Positions 26,391 to 35,596 of a stretch of DNA of 64,000 nucleotides are shown here, in pieces (position 1 is the stretch's first letter; the number at the start of each line of letters is the position of its first letter). Origin of the DNA: Ruegeria_B marisflavi (lineage in GTDB: Bacteria; Pseudomonadota; Alphaproteobacteria; Rhodobacterales; Rhodobacteraceae). The translations under genes were made by a program, and so were the position numbers. The notes beneath the pieces are model-generated. The model was not told the origin of the DNA, ran no database searches, and saw nothing but the letters and a program-made list of their open reading frames with translations. The stretch is taken from positions 50,276 to 114,275 of the forward strand of contig NZ_JAOVQN010000018.1 in NCBI RefSeq assembly GCF_025673445.1. The letters run 5' to 3'.

Positions 26391-28040
26391 TCAGGACGTG
26401 AGCAGCGCCCGGGCCGCCGCCCGGGCCGCCTCGGTGATCGTGTCTCCGGCCACCATGCGCGCGATCTCGTCAACGCGGTCCTCTGCGTCCAGCGGCACCA
26501 CTGTCGACAGAGTCGCGCCTTCTGTAACATCCTTTTGCACCCGCCAATGATACCCGCCGCGCGCCGCCACCTGGGGTGAATGGGTCACCACCAGAACCTG
26601 CCCGCCCTCGGCCAGCGCCGCCAGCCGCCGCCCGACCGCATCTGCCGTCGCGCCGCCGACCCCTCGGTCGATCTCGTCGAATATCATGGTGACGCCCCGG
26701 TCATCGCCATGCAGGCAGACCTTGAGCGCCAGCAGGAACCGGCTCAACTCGCCGCCCGAGGCGATGCGGTTGAGCGGCCCCGCAGGCGCACCGGGGTTGG
26801 TGGCTACCTCAAAGGTCACCGCGTCCCGCCCCTCCGGGCCCGGCTCCGCCGGTTCCATCCGGGTCTGGAACACCGCGCGCTCCATCTTCAGCGGTGCAAG
26901 CTCCGTCATCACCGCCGCATCCAGGTCCAGGCCCGCGGCCAGCCGTGCCTGCGACAGCATACCGGCAGCGGTGTCATACTCTGCCTCGGCCTGGGCCAAT
27001 GCCTTCTGCAAATCCGCCAGGTCAGCATCGCCCGCATCCAGCGCCGCCAGCTTGCCACGGAGTGTATCGGCATAACCCGCCAGTTCGTCGGGCAACACCT
27101 CGTGCTTGCGTGCCAGCGCCCGGATGGCAAACAGCCGCTCTTCGGCTTGTTCCAGCTCGACCGGGTTGAAATCCAGCGCCTCAAGGCAATCCTCGACCCC
27201 GGAATGCGCCTCGCCCAGCTCGATCATCGCCCGACCAAGGGCGGCAACCGCGCTCTCCAGCCTGCCGCCCGCCTTGTCGCTCACCCCTTCGAGCCAGCGC
27301 AGGGCATCGCCCATCGCACCCTCGGCCCCCTCGGCCCCCAACAATTGGAAGGCGCGGGCCACGTCGTCGCGAATGCGTTCGGCCCCCTGCATCATTCGGC
27401 GCTGCGCATCCAGCGCCGCCTCTTCGCCCGGCTGCGGCTCCAGCTTGTCCAGCTCGGCCACCGCGTGGCGCAGGAAGTCCTCCTCGGCCCGCACCGCCGC
27501 CAGTTCGGCCTCTACGGTCTCGACTCGGCGCCGCGCCTGTGACCGTGCGGTCCAGGCCCGGCGCACTGTCTCCATCAACTCGGAATGGCCGGCATAGGCG
27601 TCCAGCATCGCGCGATGACCGCGCGGGTTCAAAAGCCCGCGATCGTCGTGCTGGCCGTGCAATTCCACCAGCGTCTCGGATAGCGCCCGCAGCACCTCGC
27701 CCGAACAGCGGCGGTCATTGACCCAGGCAGTCTTTCGGCCATCCGCCGTGTTCACCCGCCGCAGGATCAATTCGTCGCCGCCCGGCAACCCGGCCTCAGC
27801 TAGGATCTCCTGCGCTGGATGGCCGTCTGCCAGATGAAACTCCGCCGTCACCTCGCCCTGTGCCGCGCCCTGCCGCACCAGTTCCGCGCGGCCACGCCAA
27901 CCCAGCACGAACCCCAAACTGTCCAGCAGGATCGACTTGCCCGCCCCGGTCTCGCCGGTCAGCACGTTCAGACCCGGCTGGAACTCAAGCTCCAGCCGGT
28001 CGATGATAAGCATGTCCCTGATTTCAAGCGCCCGAAGCAT
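26391..28040 (-). CDS. recN: DNA repair protein RecN
   Basis: A 549-residue SMC-like ATPase for double-strand break repair. The N-terminal Walker A GETGAGKSILLDSLGF and the C-terminal ABC signature region (NRIASGGELSRFLLALK) with Walker B (VTMIFDEIDRGVGG) flank a central coiled-coil region rich in Ala, Glu and Leu. Length matches the family. It is downstream of bamD with a gap of 39 bases, the usual Rhodobacterales order at the tail of the dcw cluster. Confidence 0.96.
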   Translation of the reverse strand: MLRALEIRDMLIIDRLELEFQPGLNVLTGETGAGKSILLDSLGFVLGWRGRAELVRQGAAQGEVTAEFHLADGHPAQEILAEAGLPGGDELILRRVNTADGRKTAWVNDRRCSGEVLRALSETLVELHGQHDDRGLLNPRGHRAMLDAYAGHSELMETVRRAWTARSQARRRVETVEAELAAVRAEEDFLRHAVAELDKLEPQPGEEAALDAQRRMMQGAERIRDDVARAFQLLGAEGAEGAMGDALRWLEGVSDKAGGRLESAVAALGRAMIELGEAHSGVEDCLEALDFNPVELEQAEERLFAIRALARKHEVLPDELAGYADTLRGKLAALDAGDADLADLQKALAQAEAEYDTAAGMLSQARLAAGLDLDAAVMTELAPLKMERAVFQTRMEPAEPGPEGRDAVTFEVATNPGAPAGPLNRIASGGELSRFLLALKVCLHGDDRGVTMIFDEIDRGVGGATADAVGRRLAALAEGGQVLVVTHSPQVAARGGYHWRVQKDVTEGATLSTVVPLDAEDRVDEIARMVAGDTITEAARAAARALLTS

Positions 28041-28079
28041 CAGCGGCCCCGCAAGACGGGCCAGAGGCCCGCCATTCCC

Positions 28080-28934
28080 TTACAACCACTGCCCCTTGAT
28101 CGACTGGCGATAAATCTGGCTCAGCCAGTTGTTGCCCGGATCGCGCATCTTCAGACCGCGCGCCGTCAACAGTTTATAGCTGGCCTCGTACCATTCCGAG
28201 GACTGATAGTTGTAGCCCAGGATCGCGCCCGCGGTCTGCGCTTCGTTCACCAGCCCCAGCGACAGATAGGCCTCGACCAGACGGTGCAGCGCTTCTGCGG
28301 TATGGGTGGTGGTCTGGAAATCCTCGACCACGACGCGGAACCGGTTGATCGCGGCGGTGTAATGCTGACGGCGCAGGTAATACCGGCCGATCTCCATCTC
28401 CTTGGCCGCAAGGTGATCAAAGGCCAGGTCGAATTTCAGAATCGCCGAGGTCGCGTATTCGCTGTCCGGATAGACCTCGATCACCGTCCGCAACGCTTGC
28501 AGCGCCTGAAAGGTCAGTCCCTGATCTCGCCCGACCTCGTCGATCTGGTCGTAGTAGCTCAGCGCCAGAAGATACTGCGCATAGGCCGCATCCTCGTCCG
28601 CCGGGTAAAAGTCGATATAGCGCTGCGCCGCCGCCCGGCTTTCGGGATAATCCTTGCCGGCATGGAACGAGAACGCCTGCATGATCAGCGCCCGCTTGGC
28701 CCAGTTGGAATAGGGATAAAGCCGCTCGACCTCAGAGAAGTAAAAAGCGGCGTCGTCGGTGCGTTTCTGCGACAGCTCGTATTCGCCGCGTTCGAAAATC
28801 TGTTCCGGCGTATAGGATTCAAGGTTCTGGGTACGATCCGCCGCAGGGCGGAATCCGCCTCCGCTACATGCTGCCAGAACCGTCGCCAGAAGTAACGCGC
28901 CGATAATCCTGGCCCCTGCCCTGATGCCCATCAT
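28080..28934 (-). CDS. bamD: Outer-membrane assembly lipoprotein BamD
   Basis: A 284-residue lipoprotein of the BAM complex, which inserts beta-barrel proteins in the outer membrane. A lipobox LATVLAAC gives the lipidated Cys23. The remainder consists of TPR-type helical repeats (YTPEQIFERGEYELSQKRTD opening, then NWAKRALIMQAFSFH and YAQYLLALSYYDQID). It lies between lpxC and recN, as is usual in alphaproteobacteria, separated from lpxC by a hairpin. Confidence 0.95.
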   Translation of the reverse strand: MMGIRAGARIIGALLLATVLAACSGGGFRPAADRTQNLESYTPEQIFERGEYELSQKRTDDAAFYFSEVERLYPYSNWAKRALIMQAFSFHAGKDYPESRAAAQRYIDFYPADEDAAYAQYLLALSYYDQIDEVGRDQGLTFQALQALRTVIEVYPDSEYATSAILKFDLAFDHLAAKEMEIGRYYLRRQHYTAAINRFRVVVEDFQTTTHTAEALHRLVEAYLSLGLVNEAQTAGAILGYNYQSSEWYEASYKLLTARGLKMRDPGNNWLSQIYRQSIKGQWL

Positions 28935-29029
28935 GCCGCTTGTCCTTGTCGTCTTGCGAGCGGAGTGTGTCCCCCGGTTGCGCCTTGGTCTAGCACATTA
29001 ATTTCCGCTGCAAAACGCCCTAAACGCAT

Positions 29030-29051
29030 CGCCCGGCCTGTTGGCCGGGCG
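29030..29051 (-). terminator. Hairpin downstream of lpxC
   Basis: A perfect 9-bp GC-rich stem (CGCCCGGCC / GGCCGGGCG) with a 4-base loop lies about 43 bases past the lpxC stop and before bamD. On the minus strand it is followed by ATGCGTTTAGGG, a weak T-tract, so termination may be partial. Confidence 0.5.
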
Positions 29052-29093
29052 ACGGTGAATTTGAGTCGTGCCATGCGCGGCATGGACAAAAAC

Positions 29094-30014
29094 TCAGGCA
29101 ACCTGCGGAATTTCAGCCCAAACCAGGCCCTGACCCGGCAACAGCGCCGCCTGTTCCGGCGTGCACAGGATCGGGCGCACCGCGCCCGGCTCCTCGAACA
29201 GGGTCCGGAGCAAGGTGTTGGTCAGGGAATGCCCCGCCTTTTCACCCACATACCGGCCAAGAATCGGACCGCCCGCCATATAGAGATCGCCCAGCGCATC
29301 CAGCATCTTGTGGCGCACCGCTTCGTCGGCATGGCGCAACCCGCCCGGCGTCAACACCTCGGCACCATCGACCACCACCGCGTTGTCCAGCGTCCCGCCC
29401 AGGGCCAGCCCGTTGGCGCGCATCGCCTCGACATCGGCCCGGCGGCAGAAGGTGCGACTGTCGCTCAACTCGCGGGCGAAACTGCCGTTGCGCATGTCCA
29501 TCCGGCGGGTCTGGCGACCGATCGCCGCATCGGCAAAGTCGATAGTGAATTCGATCTCCAGCCGGTCCGAAGGCATCAGGGTCGCCCGGGCGCCATCCTT
29601 CTCGACCGTCACCGTCTTGAGCACCTGATAGGCCAGCACCGGCGCCGCTTGGCGCCGCACACCACGCGCCATGATACCGCGCACGAACTCCACAGCCGAT
29701 CCGTCCATTATCGGCACCTCGGGCCCATCGATCTCGATCAGCGCGTTATGCACGCCACATCCCGCCAGTGCAGCCATGATGTGCTCGACCGTCGAAACAG
29801 AAACACCGGCGTCGTTGACCAGACGGGTGCACAGCGGGGTGCGCTCGACCAGATCATAGATCGCCGGGATCATGGAGTCGCCGATCTCGATGTCCGTCCG
29901 CTTGAACCAGATTCCATGGCCGGCGGCGGCAGGACGAAGGGTCAGTTTGGCGGGGGCTCCGCTGTGCAGACCATTCCCCTGGAAGGTCACCGAGGTTTTC
30001 AGCGTATGTTGCAA
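29094..30014 (-). CDS. lpxC: UDP-3-O-acyl-N-acetylglucosamine deacetylase LpxC
   Basis: A 306-residue zinc deacetylase, the committed step of lipid A synthesis. Key features are VTFQGNGLHSG at the start, the zinc-binding VSTVEHIMAAL with its His, IMDGSA, and the HKMLDALGDLYMAG motif with His and Asp ligands. The family length is normal. It sits just after ftsZ, the standard end of the dcw cluster. About 210 bases separate it from ftsZ, with a terminator between, so it likely has its own promoter. Confidence 0.97.
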   Translation of the reverse strand: MQHTLKTSVTFQGNGLHSGAPAKLTLRPAAAGHGIWFKRTDIEIGDSMIPAIYDLVERTPLCTRLVNDAGVSVSTVEHIMAALAGCGVHNALIEIDGPEVPIMDGSAVEFVRGIMARGVRRQAAPVLAYQVLKTVTVEKDGARATLMPSDRLEIEFTIDFADAAIGRQTRRMDMRNGSFARELSDSRTFCRRADVEAMRANGLALGGTLDNAVVVDGAEVLTPGGLRHADEAVRHKMLDALGDLYMAGGPILGRYVGEKAGHSLTNTLLRTLFEEPGAVRPILCTPEQAALLPGQGLVWAEIPQVA

Positions 30015-30177
30015 GATGGGCCTCTGCCAGCTGTTTACAGCCTCTACGAGCTGTGTTGCATCTCAGGTAAGCGACCACCCCCAAAGGCTCAACTCAATCT
30101 TTGTAACCGATTGAAACAAGTCTGTAACAGATCGGCAAAACTCCGCCCGGCCCTATACAACAACCTGTTTTACAACA

Positions 30178-30203
30178 GAAAAGGGTCGCCCAGAGGCGAC
30201 CCT
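30178..30203 (-). terminator. Intrinsic terminator of ftsZ
   Basis: A 9-bp perfect stem (AGGGTCGCC / GGCGACCCT) with a 4-base loop lies 24 bases after the ftsZ stop. On the minus strand it is followed by TTTCTGTTG, giving a good rho-independent terminator. Confidence 0.8.
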
Positions 30204-30226
30204 ATCCAGAAGTATTGTGACCGCTA

Positions 30227-31852
30227 TCAGTTGGCTTGACGGCGCAGGAAGGCCGGGATTTCAATCCGCTCCTGATCCGGATCGCTCTCTGCCCGCGCGG
30301 GTGCCGTAGCGTCAGTCTGGCGCATCGTCGGCTGCTGCCGCGCCGGTGCGGCGGCGCGTTCGGGCGGCACGTCGGCGGCATGTCCGGTCATCCGGTCAAT
30401 CAGCCGGTTGAACCCGAACCGCGGCTTTTCGGCTGTCCCATGCGGTGCCGGGCGCTGGCCTTGCTGCGGTGCCTGCGGCGCTTTTTGGGCGGCGGCCTGA
30501 AGCCGGCGCAGCGCCTCAGGCGAGGGTGTGCCCGGCGCCGGAGCGCGCGGTGCCACAAATGCCTCTACCTGCACTTCCTCTTCCTCGTAAGCACGCGGCG
30601 CAAACTCCGGCACTTGCGGTTGATAGGCCGGTGGCGGCAGGCCGTCGTCATCCAGGAGTTCTGGCTCGTCGGCCTCAAAGATATCCTCGCCCAGATCATG
30701 GGCCGCAATCTGCTCGACTTCCATACCTTCGAACAGCGTCGGTTCTTCTGCCGCTTCGGCAACCGGGGCCGGAGCCGCAGCCGGCTGTTCCAGGGTCAGC
30801 GGCGCCGGTCGCTCTTCAGCGGCAACCTTCTGCTTGAGCGGAGCGTTCATCGACCGGCGCGGCACCGGCAAGTCGGCATTGACATCGACCGCATCGATCC
30901 CAGTCGCCACGACCGAAACCCGCATTGCCCCTTCCATAGAGGTATCGAGTGTGGAACCGACAATGATATTCGCGTCCGGGTCCACTTTCTCGCGGATGAT
31001 ATTGGCCGCCTCGTCCAGTTCGAACAGGGTCAGGTCATGACCGCCGGTGATGTTGATCAGCACGCCCTTGGCGCCGTTCAGGCTGATTTCGTCCAGCAGC
31101 GGGTTGGCGATGGCCTTTTCGGCCGCCTGCACCGCGCGGTCTTCGCCCTCGGCCTCGCCGGTGCCCATCATCGCCTTGCCCATCTCGTCCATCACCGCGC
31201 GTACGTCGGCAAAGTCGAGGTTGATCAGGCCGGGCCGCACCATCAGGTCGGTCACGCCCTTGACGCCCTGGTACAGCACGTCGTCGGCCATCGAGAACGC
31301 CTCGGTAAAGGTGGTCTTTTCGTTGGCCAGGCGGAACAGGTTCTGGTTCGGAATGATGATCAGCGTATCGACGACCTTTTGCAGCGCGTCGACCCCGTCC
31401 TCGGCCTGACGCATCCGCTTGGCGCCTTCGAACTGGAATGGCTTGGTCACCACGCCCACGGTCAGCACACCCAGCTCCCGCGCTGCCTGCGCGATGATCG
31501 GGGCCGCACCGGTACCGGTACCACCACCCATACCAGCGGTGATGAAACACATATGCGCGCCCGCCAGATGATCAACGATCTGTTCGATGCTCTCCTCGGC
31601 GGCAGCAGCGCCGACCGAGGCCCGTGCCCCCGCGCCCAGCCCTTCGGTGACCTTGACACCCAACTGGATCCGCAACGGCGCCTGGCTTTGCTGCAACGCC
31701 TGCGCGTCGGTGTTGGCGACGACAAAATCGACGCCCTCCAGCTGTTTCTCGATCATATTGTTGACAGCGTTGCCACCAGCGCCCCCGACCCCGAAAACGG
31801 TGATCCGCGGCTTCAAGTCGTCCTGTCCGGGCATCGAAAGGTTCAATGTCAT
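30227..31852 (-). CDS. ftsZ: Cell division protein FtsZ
   Basis: A 541-residue tubulin-like GTPase that forms the division ring. The GTP-binding GGGTGTGAAP, FGVGGAGGNAV near the N-terminus, and the T7-loop NLDFADVRAVM are present. After the ~320-residue core comes a long, acidic and proline-rich linker, typical of alphaproteobacteria, and the conserved C-terminal peptide EIPAFLRRQAN that binds FtsA and other partners. It is last in the dcw block and transcribed after ftsA, 383 bases downstream. Confidence 0.98.
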   Translation of the reverse strand: MTLNLSMPGQDDLKPRITVFGVGGAGGNAVNNMIEKQLEGVDFVVANTDAQALQQSQAPLRIQLGVKVTEGLGAGARASVGAAAAEESIEQIVDHLAGAHMCFITAGMGGGTGTGAAPIIAQAARELGVLTVGVVTKPFQFEGAKRMRQAEDGVDALQKVVDTLIIIPNQNLFRLANEKTTFTEAFSMADDVLYQGVKGVTDLMVRPGLINLDFADVRAVMDEMGKAMMGTGEAEGEDRAVQAAEKAIANPLLDEISLNGAKGVLINITGGHDLTLFELDEAANIIREKVDPDANIIVGSTLDTSMEGAMRVSVVATGIDAVDVNADLPVPRRSMNAPLKQKVAAEERPAPLTLEQPAAAPAPVAEAAEEPTLFEGMEVEQIAAHDLGEDIFEADEPELLDDDGLPPPAYQPQVPEFAPRAYEEEEVQVEAFVAPRAPAPGTPSPEALRRLQAAAQKAPQAPQQGQRPAPHGTAEKPRFGFNRLIDRMTGHAADVPPERAAAPARQQPTMRQTDATAPARAESDPDQERIEIPAFLRRQAN

Positions 31853-32235
31853 GCTCTGTCCGCCTGTTCTACACCCCGCCTTTGCGGGATTTTTCTTACC
31901 TATCCACAGGCAATCCTACCGTTCTCGACCGGCTTCGTCACCTGCAAAACGTAAAATCAATACAAAATATGGAAAGATTCTTCGCTCAGACGCGGTATTT
32001 CGCCGATCGTCACAGATATTGCGGGAAACTGTCAGACAGACACAACAAAGCCGATCCCCGCACGCCGTCCGACGGCGGGAATCACAAGTTCGATATTTCC
32101 GAGGGACCTGCTCGCCCCATATGGCGCCACGTGCCGGGCGCTTGTATTCAACCTATCACGGCCCGGATCGTTTGTCACCGGCAAGTGGGGCCGTTTTCCA
32201 GCAAAAATCGCAGTAAAAGCCCCCCCGAAGACACC
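31853..32235 (-). promoter_or_regulatory. 383-base ftsA-ftsZ intergenic region, probable ftsZ promoter region
   Basis: No gene is seen here. An AT-rich patch at about 31955-31985 and a CTGACA box further upstream (about 32030) are candidates for ftsZ promoter elements on the minus strand. A small hairpin CCCGC-CTTT-GCGGG (31875-31888), followed by a T-rich stretch on the plus strand, lies just before ftsZ in its leader. ACGGCCC / GGGCCGT repeats sit near the ftsA end. A long gap before ftsZ agrees with separate, strong and cell-cycle-controlled ftsZ expression. Confidence 0.4.
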
Positions 32236-33573
32236 TTACCAGTTGTCGCGGAACCACTTCACCGCCCGCCGCAGCGAGCGGGCCGGATAGCGATCCACGG
32301 GCACCTCGAAATCCCACCACTCATCCTGCGGATGGGCGGCGAACAAGCTCAGCCCCACCACCGAAGAGAACCCCGGCCCGGTCGCCGATTGCGGCAGCCC
32401 ATGCACCCGCAGCGGCCGGCCAAGGCGCACCCGCTGACCGAGGATACGGCTCGCCAACCCGTCCAAGCCCATGATCTGGCTGCCGCCCCCGGTCAGCACG
32501 ATCTGCTGACTTGGCAGATGGTCGAACCCGGCCGCATCAAGACGCACCCGCACCTCTTCCAGAATCTCCTCGACCCGCGGTCGCATGATACCGATCAGTT
32601 CTGCCCGGCTGACCGAACGGCGATCATGCTCCCAATCGCCGGTATCGCCGCCGATGTCGATCATCTCGCGGTCGTCGGCGCCGGTGGCATGCACCCCGCC
32701 GGAAAAGGTCTTGATCCGCTCGGCAGCCGCCATCGGCACGCCCAGCCCCATGGAAATGTCACCGGTCACATGATCGCCGCCCATGCGCACGCAATCGGCA
32801 TAAATCATATGTTTCTTCAGAAAGATCGACACGCTGGTGGTGCCGCCCCCCATGTCGATACAGGCCGCGCCCAGTTCCTGCTCGTCTTCGACCAGCGCCG
32901 AAACCCCCGACACATAGGCCGAGTTGGCAATCCCTGCCAGTTCCAGGTCACAGCGCTTGATGCAATGGGCAAGGTTGCGGATTGCGGTGGAATCCACCGT
33001 CAGCATATGCATGTCGACCGACAGGGTCTGACCCAGCTGCCCGCGCGGGTCGATCAGGCCCGACCGGTTGTCAAGCGAGAAATTCACCGGCTGCGCATGC
33101 AGAACCTCGCGCCCGGCGCCATATTCCGGCACCTCGCAGGCGTTCAGCACCCGCCCGATCTCGGCCTCGGTCACCACCTGGGTTTCCAACTCGACCTTGG
33201 CATCCAGTCCATAGGAACGCGGGTTCGCCCCCGAAAAACAGGCGATCACGTGATCGACCCTGATATCTGCCATCTTCTGCGCCGCCTGAAGCGCGGTGCG
33301 GATGGCGCGCTCGGTCTCCTGCATGGCGGTGATCTCGCCAAACTGCACCCCGCGCGACCGGGTGGTCGCGGCGCCGATCACCCGGAACCCGGTCTGCCCC
33401 GCCATCGAGCCCACCGAGGCATCATCACTCAGCCGTCCGGTTCCATCGAACCGCAGGACAAGACAGGATATCTTTGAACTTCCGACATCCAGAATGGCCA
33501 CCACACCCCGCTGAATGGCCTGCTGGCGCATCTGACGCATTGCACGCTGCGACTGATAAAGATCCGTCATCAT
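32236..33573 (-). CDS. ftsA: Cell division protein FtsA
   Basis: A 445-residue actin-like protein that tethers FtsZ to the membrane. Actin-fold ATP motifs are AILDVGSSKISCLV, ACIDMGGGTTSVSIF and IVLTGGGSQIMGL. The C-terminus ends in a basic amphipathic stretch (SLRRAVKWFRDNW), the membrane-targeting helix. The frame is open further upstream, but the tandem ATG at 33573/33570, five bases after the ftsQ stop, is the sensible start because the longer version overlaps ftsQ. Confidence 0.96.
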   Translation of the reverse strand: MMTDLYQSQRAMRQMRQQAIQRGVVAILDVGSSKISCLVLRFDGTGRLSDDASVGSMAGQTGFRVIGAATTRSRGVQFGEITAMQETERAIRTALQAAQKMADIRVDHVIACFSGANPRSYGLDAKVELETQVVTEAEIGRVLNACEVPEYGAGREVLHAQPVNFSLDNRSGLIDPRGQLGQTLSVDMHMLTVDSTAIRNLAHCIKRCDLELAGIANSAYVSGVSALVEDEQELGAACIDMGGGTTSVSIFLKKHMIYADCVRMGGDHVTGDISMGLGVPMAAAERIKTFSGGVHATGADDREMIDIGGDTGDWEHDRRSVSRAELIGIMRPRVEEILEEVRVRLDAAGFDHLPSQQIVLTGGGSQIMGLDGLASRILGQRVRLGRPLRVHGLPQSATGPGFSSVVGLSLFAAHPQDEWWDFEVPVDRYPARSLRRAVKWFRDNW

Positions 33574-33578
33574 CTGTC

Positions 33579-34583
33579 TTACTGCCCGTTTCCGCTCGTA
33601 CTTCTTACCCGCCACCATTCGGTGGCGGCTGCCTCTGTCATCTTGATCGTGGGCCGCGCGCCCAGCCGCATGTCGATATCCGCGACGCCGCGCTCGAGCA
33701 GCTCCTGCACCTCGTTGACCGCCAGCACCCGCTCCAGCGCCTGCACCGGCCGTTCCGTCGGCAGCAATATCCGTTGCCCCCGATCCAACACAACATCCCA
33801 ACGGCGCTCGCCGATCCGCACCAGGCCCCGCATCCGCTCGCCCAGCGGCCGCGCCGCCCGGATCAGCCGCAGCGCCTCGGCCACGTGTTTGTCCGCGCCT
33901 TCGCCCACGATCAGCGGCAGGTCCGGCCGCTCAGCGCGGCGGGCCAGATCATCTACATGGGCGCCGGTCTCGTCCAGCATTTCCAGCCCGCCACGTGTCC
34001 GCCAGGTCACGGCAGGCTGGCGCTCGACCACATCTACCTGCAACACGCCGCCGGGCCGGATCCGGACCGTAGCGCTCTTGACCGGGTCCAGCCCGATGAT
34101 CACCTGCCGGATCTGCTCCACATCCAGATCGAACGAGCTGACCGGAAAGTCGAGCGGCACCACCTCGCGGATATCCTCGGCCAGGTTGGTCCCCGCCCCA
34201 TCGATCGCCATCAGCTTGACCATGAACTCCGGCCGCTCCTGGATCGAGGCGCGCACGTCAGCGACAAAGGCGTTCAGCGCATCGCGGCGTTTTTCGCTGG
34301 CCAGAAAGCCGCTGCCCAGGGCGAACACCAGGCAGAACGGCACCCCGATCCGCATGCCCAGCCGGATCCCCGGCGTCAGCATCCAGCGCTGCATCCGGTA
34401 GCTCAGCCTTGACGGCGCCGGGTCGGATTTCTTCGGGCTCTGCTTCAGCCGCGACAACCCCTCCAGCCGCATCCCGGTTCCCGTGGGCGGCACCCTGCCC
34501 GCCGCTTCGAACGCGGCATCCTGCCCCGCGGGCAGCTGCGGCCGGAACCGCACCGGTAAAAGGACACGCTTCAGCGATTGCAC
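33579..34583 (-). CDS. ftsQ: Cell division protein FtsQ
   Basis: A ~334-residue bitopic divisome protein. A basic cytoplasmic tail of ~70 residues is followed by one membrane helix (PFCLVFALGSGFLA), a POTRA domain and the FtsQ beta domain (VVERQPAVTWRTRGG, then DETG). The start is taken as GTG at 34583, which has GGAGGA at ideal distance and overlaps the ddl end by 13 bases. A start at 34610 lacks such a site. Confidence 0.92.
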   Translation of the reverse strand: MQSLKRVLLPVRFRPQLPAGQDAAFEAAGRVPPTGTGMRLEGLSRLKQSPKKSDPAPSRLSYRMQRWMLTPGIRLGMRIGVPFCLVFALGSGFLASEKRRDALNAFVADVRASIQERPEFMVKLMAIDGAGTNLAEDIREVVPLDFPVSSFDLDVEQIRQVIIGLDPVKSATVRIRPGGVLQVDVVERQPAVTWRTRGGLEMLDETGAHVDDLARRAERPDLPLIVGEGADKHVAEALRLIRAARPLGERMRGLVRIGERRWDVVLDRGQRILLPTERPVQALERVLAVNEVQELLERGVADIDMRLGARPTIKMTEAAATEWWRVRSTSGNGQ

Positions 34584-35491
34584 GAGGCGTCCTCCACCAG
34601 CCAGGCGCAAAGCTGGCCGAATGTCATGCCCAGCGCCGCCGCCTGTTCCGGTGCCAGCGAGGTGGGCGTCATGCCCGGCTGCGTGTTGGTCTCAAGCAGG
34701 TAGAGCCCCTCGGCGCCGCGCGCCTCGTCCCAGCGGAAATCGGTACGGCTGACCCCCCGGCACCCCAGCGCCCGATGTGCCCGCAGCGCATAGTCAAGGC
34801 AGAGGTCGAAGATCTCCTGCGGAATATCCGCGGGCACCACATGGCGTGAGCCGCCGGGCGCGTATTTGGCGTGATAGTCATACCAACCATCGGTGATGAT
34901 ATCTGTCACCGTCAGCGCCCGGTCGCCCATCACCGTGGTCGTCATCTCGCGCCCCGGCACATATTGCTCGACCATCACCTGCGCCGGCATCTCCCGCGAC
35001 AGTTGCGGCGGCCGGTTGGCGTTTTCCTGCACGATATAGATCCCGACCGAGGAGCCCTCGTTGTTCGGCTTCACCACATAGGGCGGCGCCATCACATGCG
35101 CGGCCTCGACGGCCTCCCGTTCGGCGATGATGCTCTCGACCACCGGCAGGCCAGCGGCGCGGTACACGTCCTTGGTGCGCTGCTTGTCCATCGCCAGCGA
35201 CGAGGCCAGCACACCGGAATGCGTATAGGGAATGCGCAGCCATTCCAGCAGCCCCTGAACGCAGCCATCCTCGCCCCAGCGGCCATGCAATGCGTTGAAC
35301 ACGACGTCGGGCGCGACCGCGCGCAACCGGTCGCACAGGTCCGATCCCGCATCCAGTTCGACCACCTCGAACCCTTCTCCCCGCAGCGCAGCGGCGCATT
35401 CACGCCCGCTGACAAGCGAAACCTCGCGCTCGGCCGAAGGTCCGCCCATCAATACCGCCACCTTGGGGTGTGTCCCGCTCGACTTACCCAA
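34571..35491 (-). CDS. ddl: D-alanine--D-alanine ligase
   Basis: A 306-residue ATP-grasp ligase making D-Ala-D-Ala for peptidoglycan. Visible motifs are VAVLMGGPSAEREVSLVSG, ALHGRWGEDG, VKPNNEGSSVGI, DFRWDE and LETNTQPGMT with the metal-binding residues. No ATG opens the frame at the correct place. The frame begins with TTG at 35491, after a GAGG stretch; GTG at the VAVLMGG segment would be about ten residues shorter. The gene lies between murB and ftsQ, as in related genomes. Confidence 0.95.
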   Translation of the reverse strand: MGKSSGTHPKVAVLMGGPSAEREVSLVSGRECAAALRGEGFEVVELDAGSDLCDRLRAVAPDVVFNALHGRWGEDGCVQGLLEWLRIPYTHSGVLASSLAMDKQRTKDVYRAAGLPVVESIIAEREAVEAAHVMAPPYVVKPNNEGSSVGIYIVQENANRPPQLSREMPAQVMVEQYVPGREMTTTVMGDRALTVTDIITDGWYDYHAKYAPGGSRHVVPADIPQEIFDLCLDYALRAHRALGCRGVSRTDFRWDEARGAEGLYLLETNTQPGMTPTSLAPEQAAALGMTFGQLCAWLVEDASCNR

Positions 35492-35596
35492 CTCAGTGCC
35501 TCAGTGTTTTCCGGGTCTTGTTGTGCGACCCGTTGCTGTCCTGATCCCCGGATTCCGCCCCTGTACTTGCCTGAAAGGGTTAACGGTTTCGGGGTT

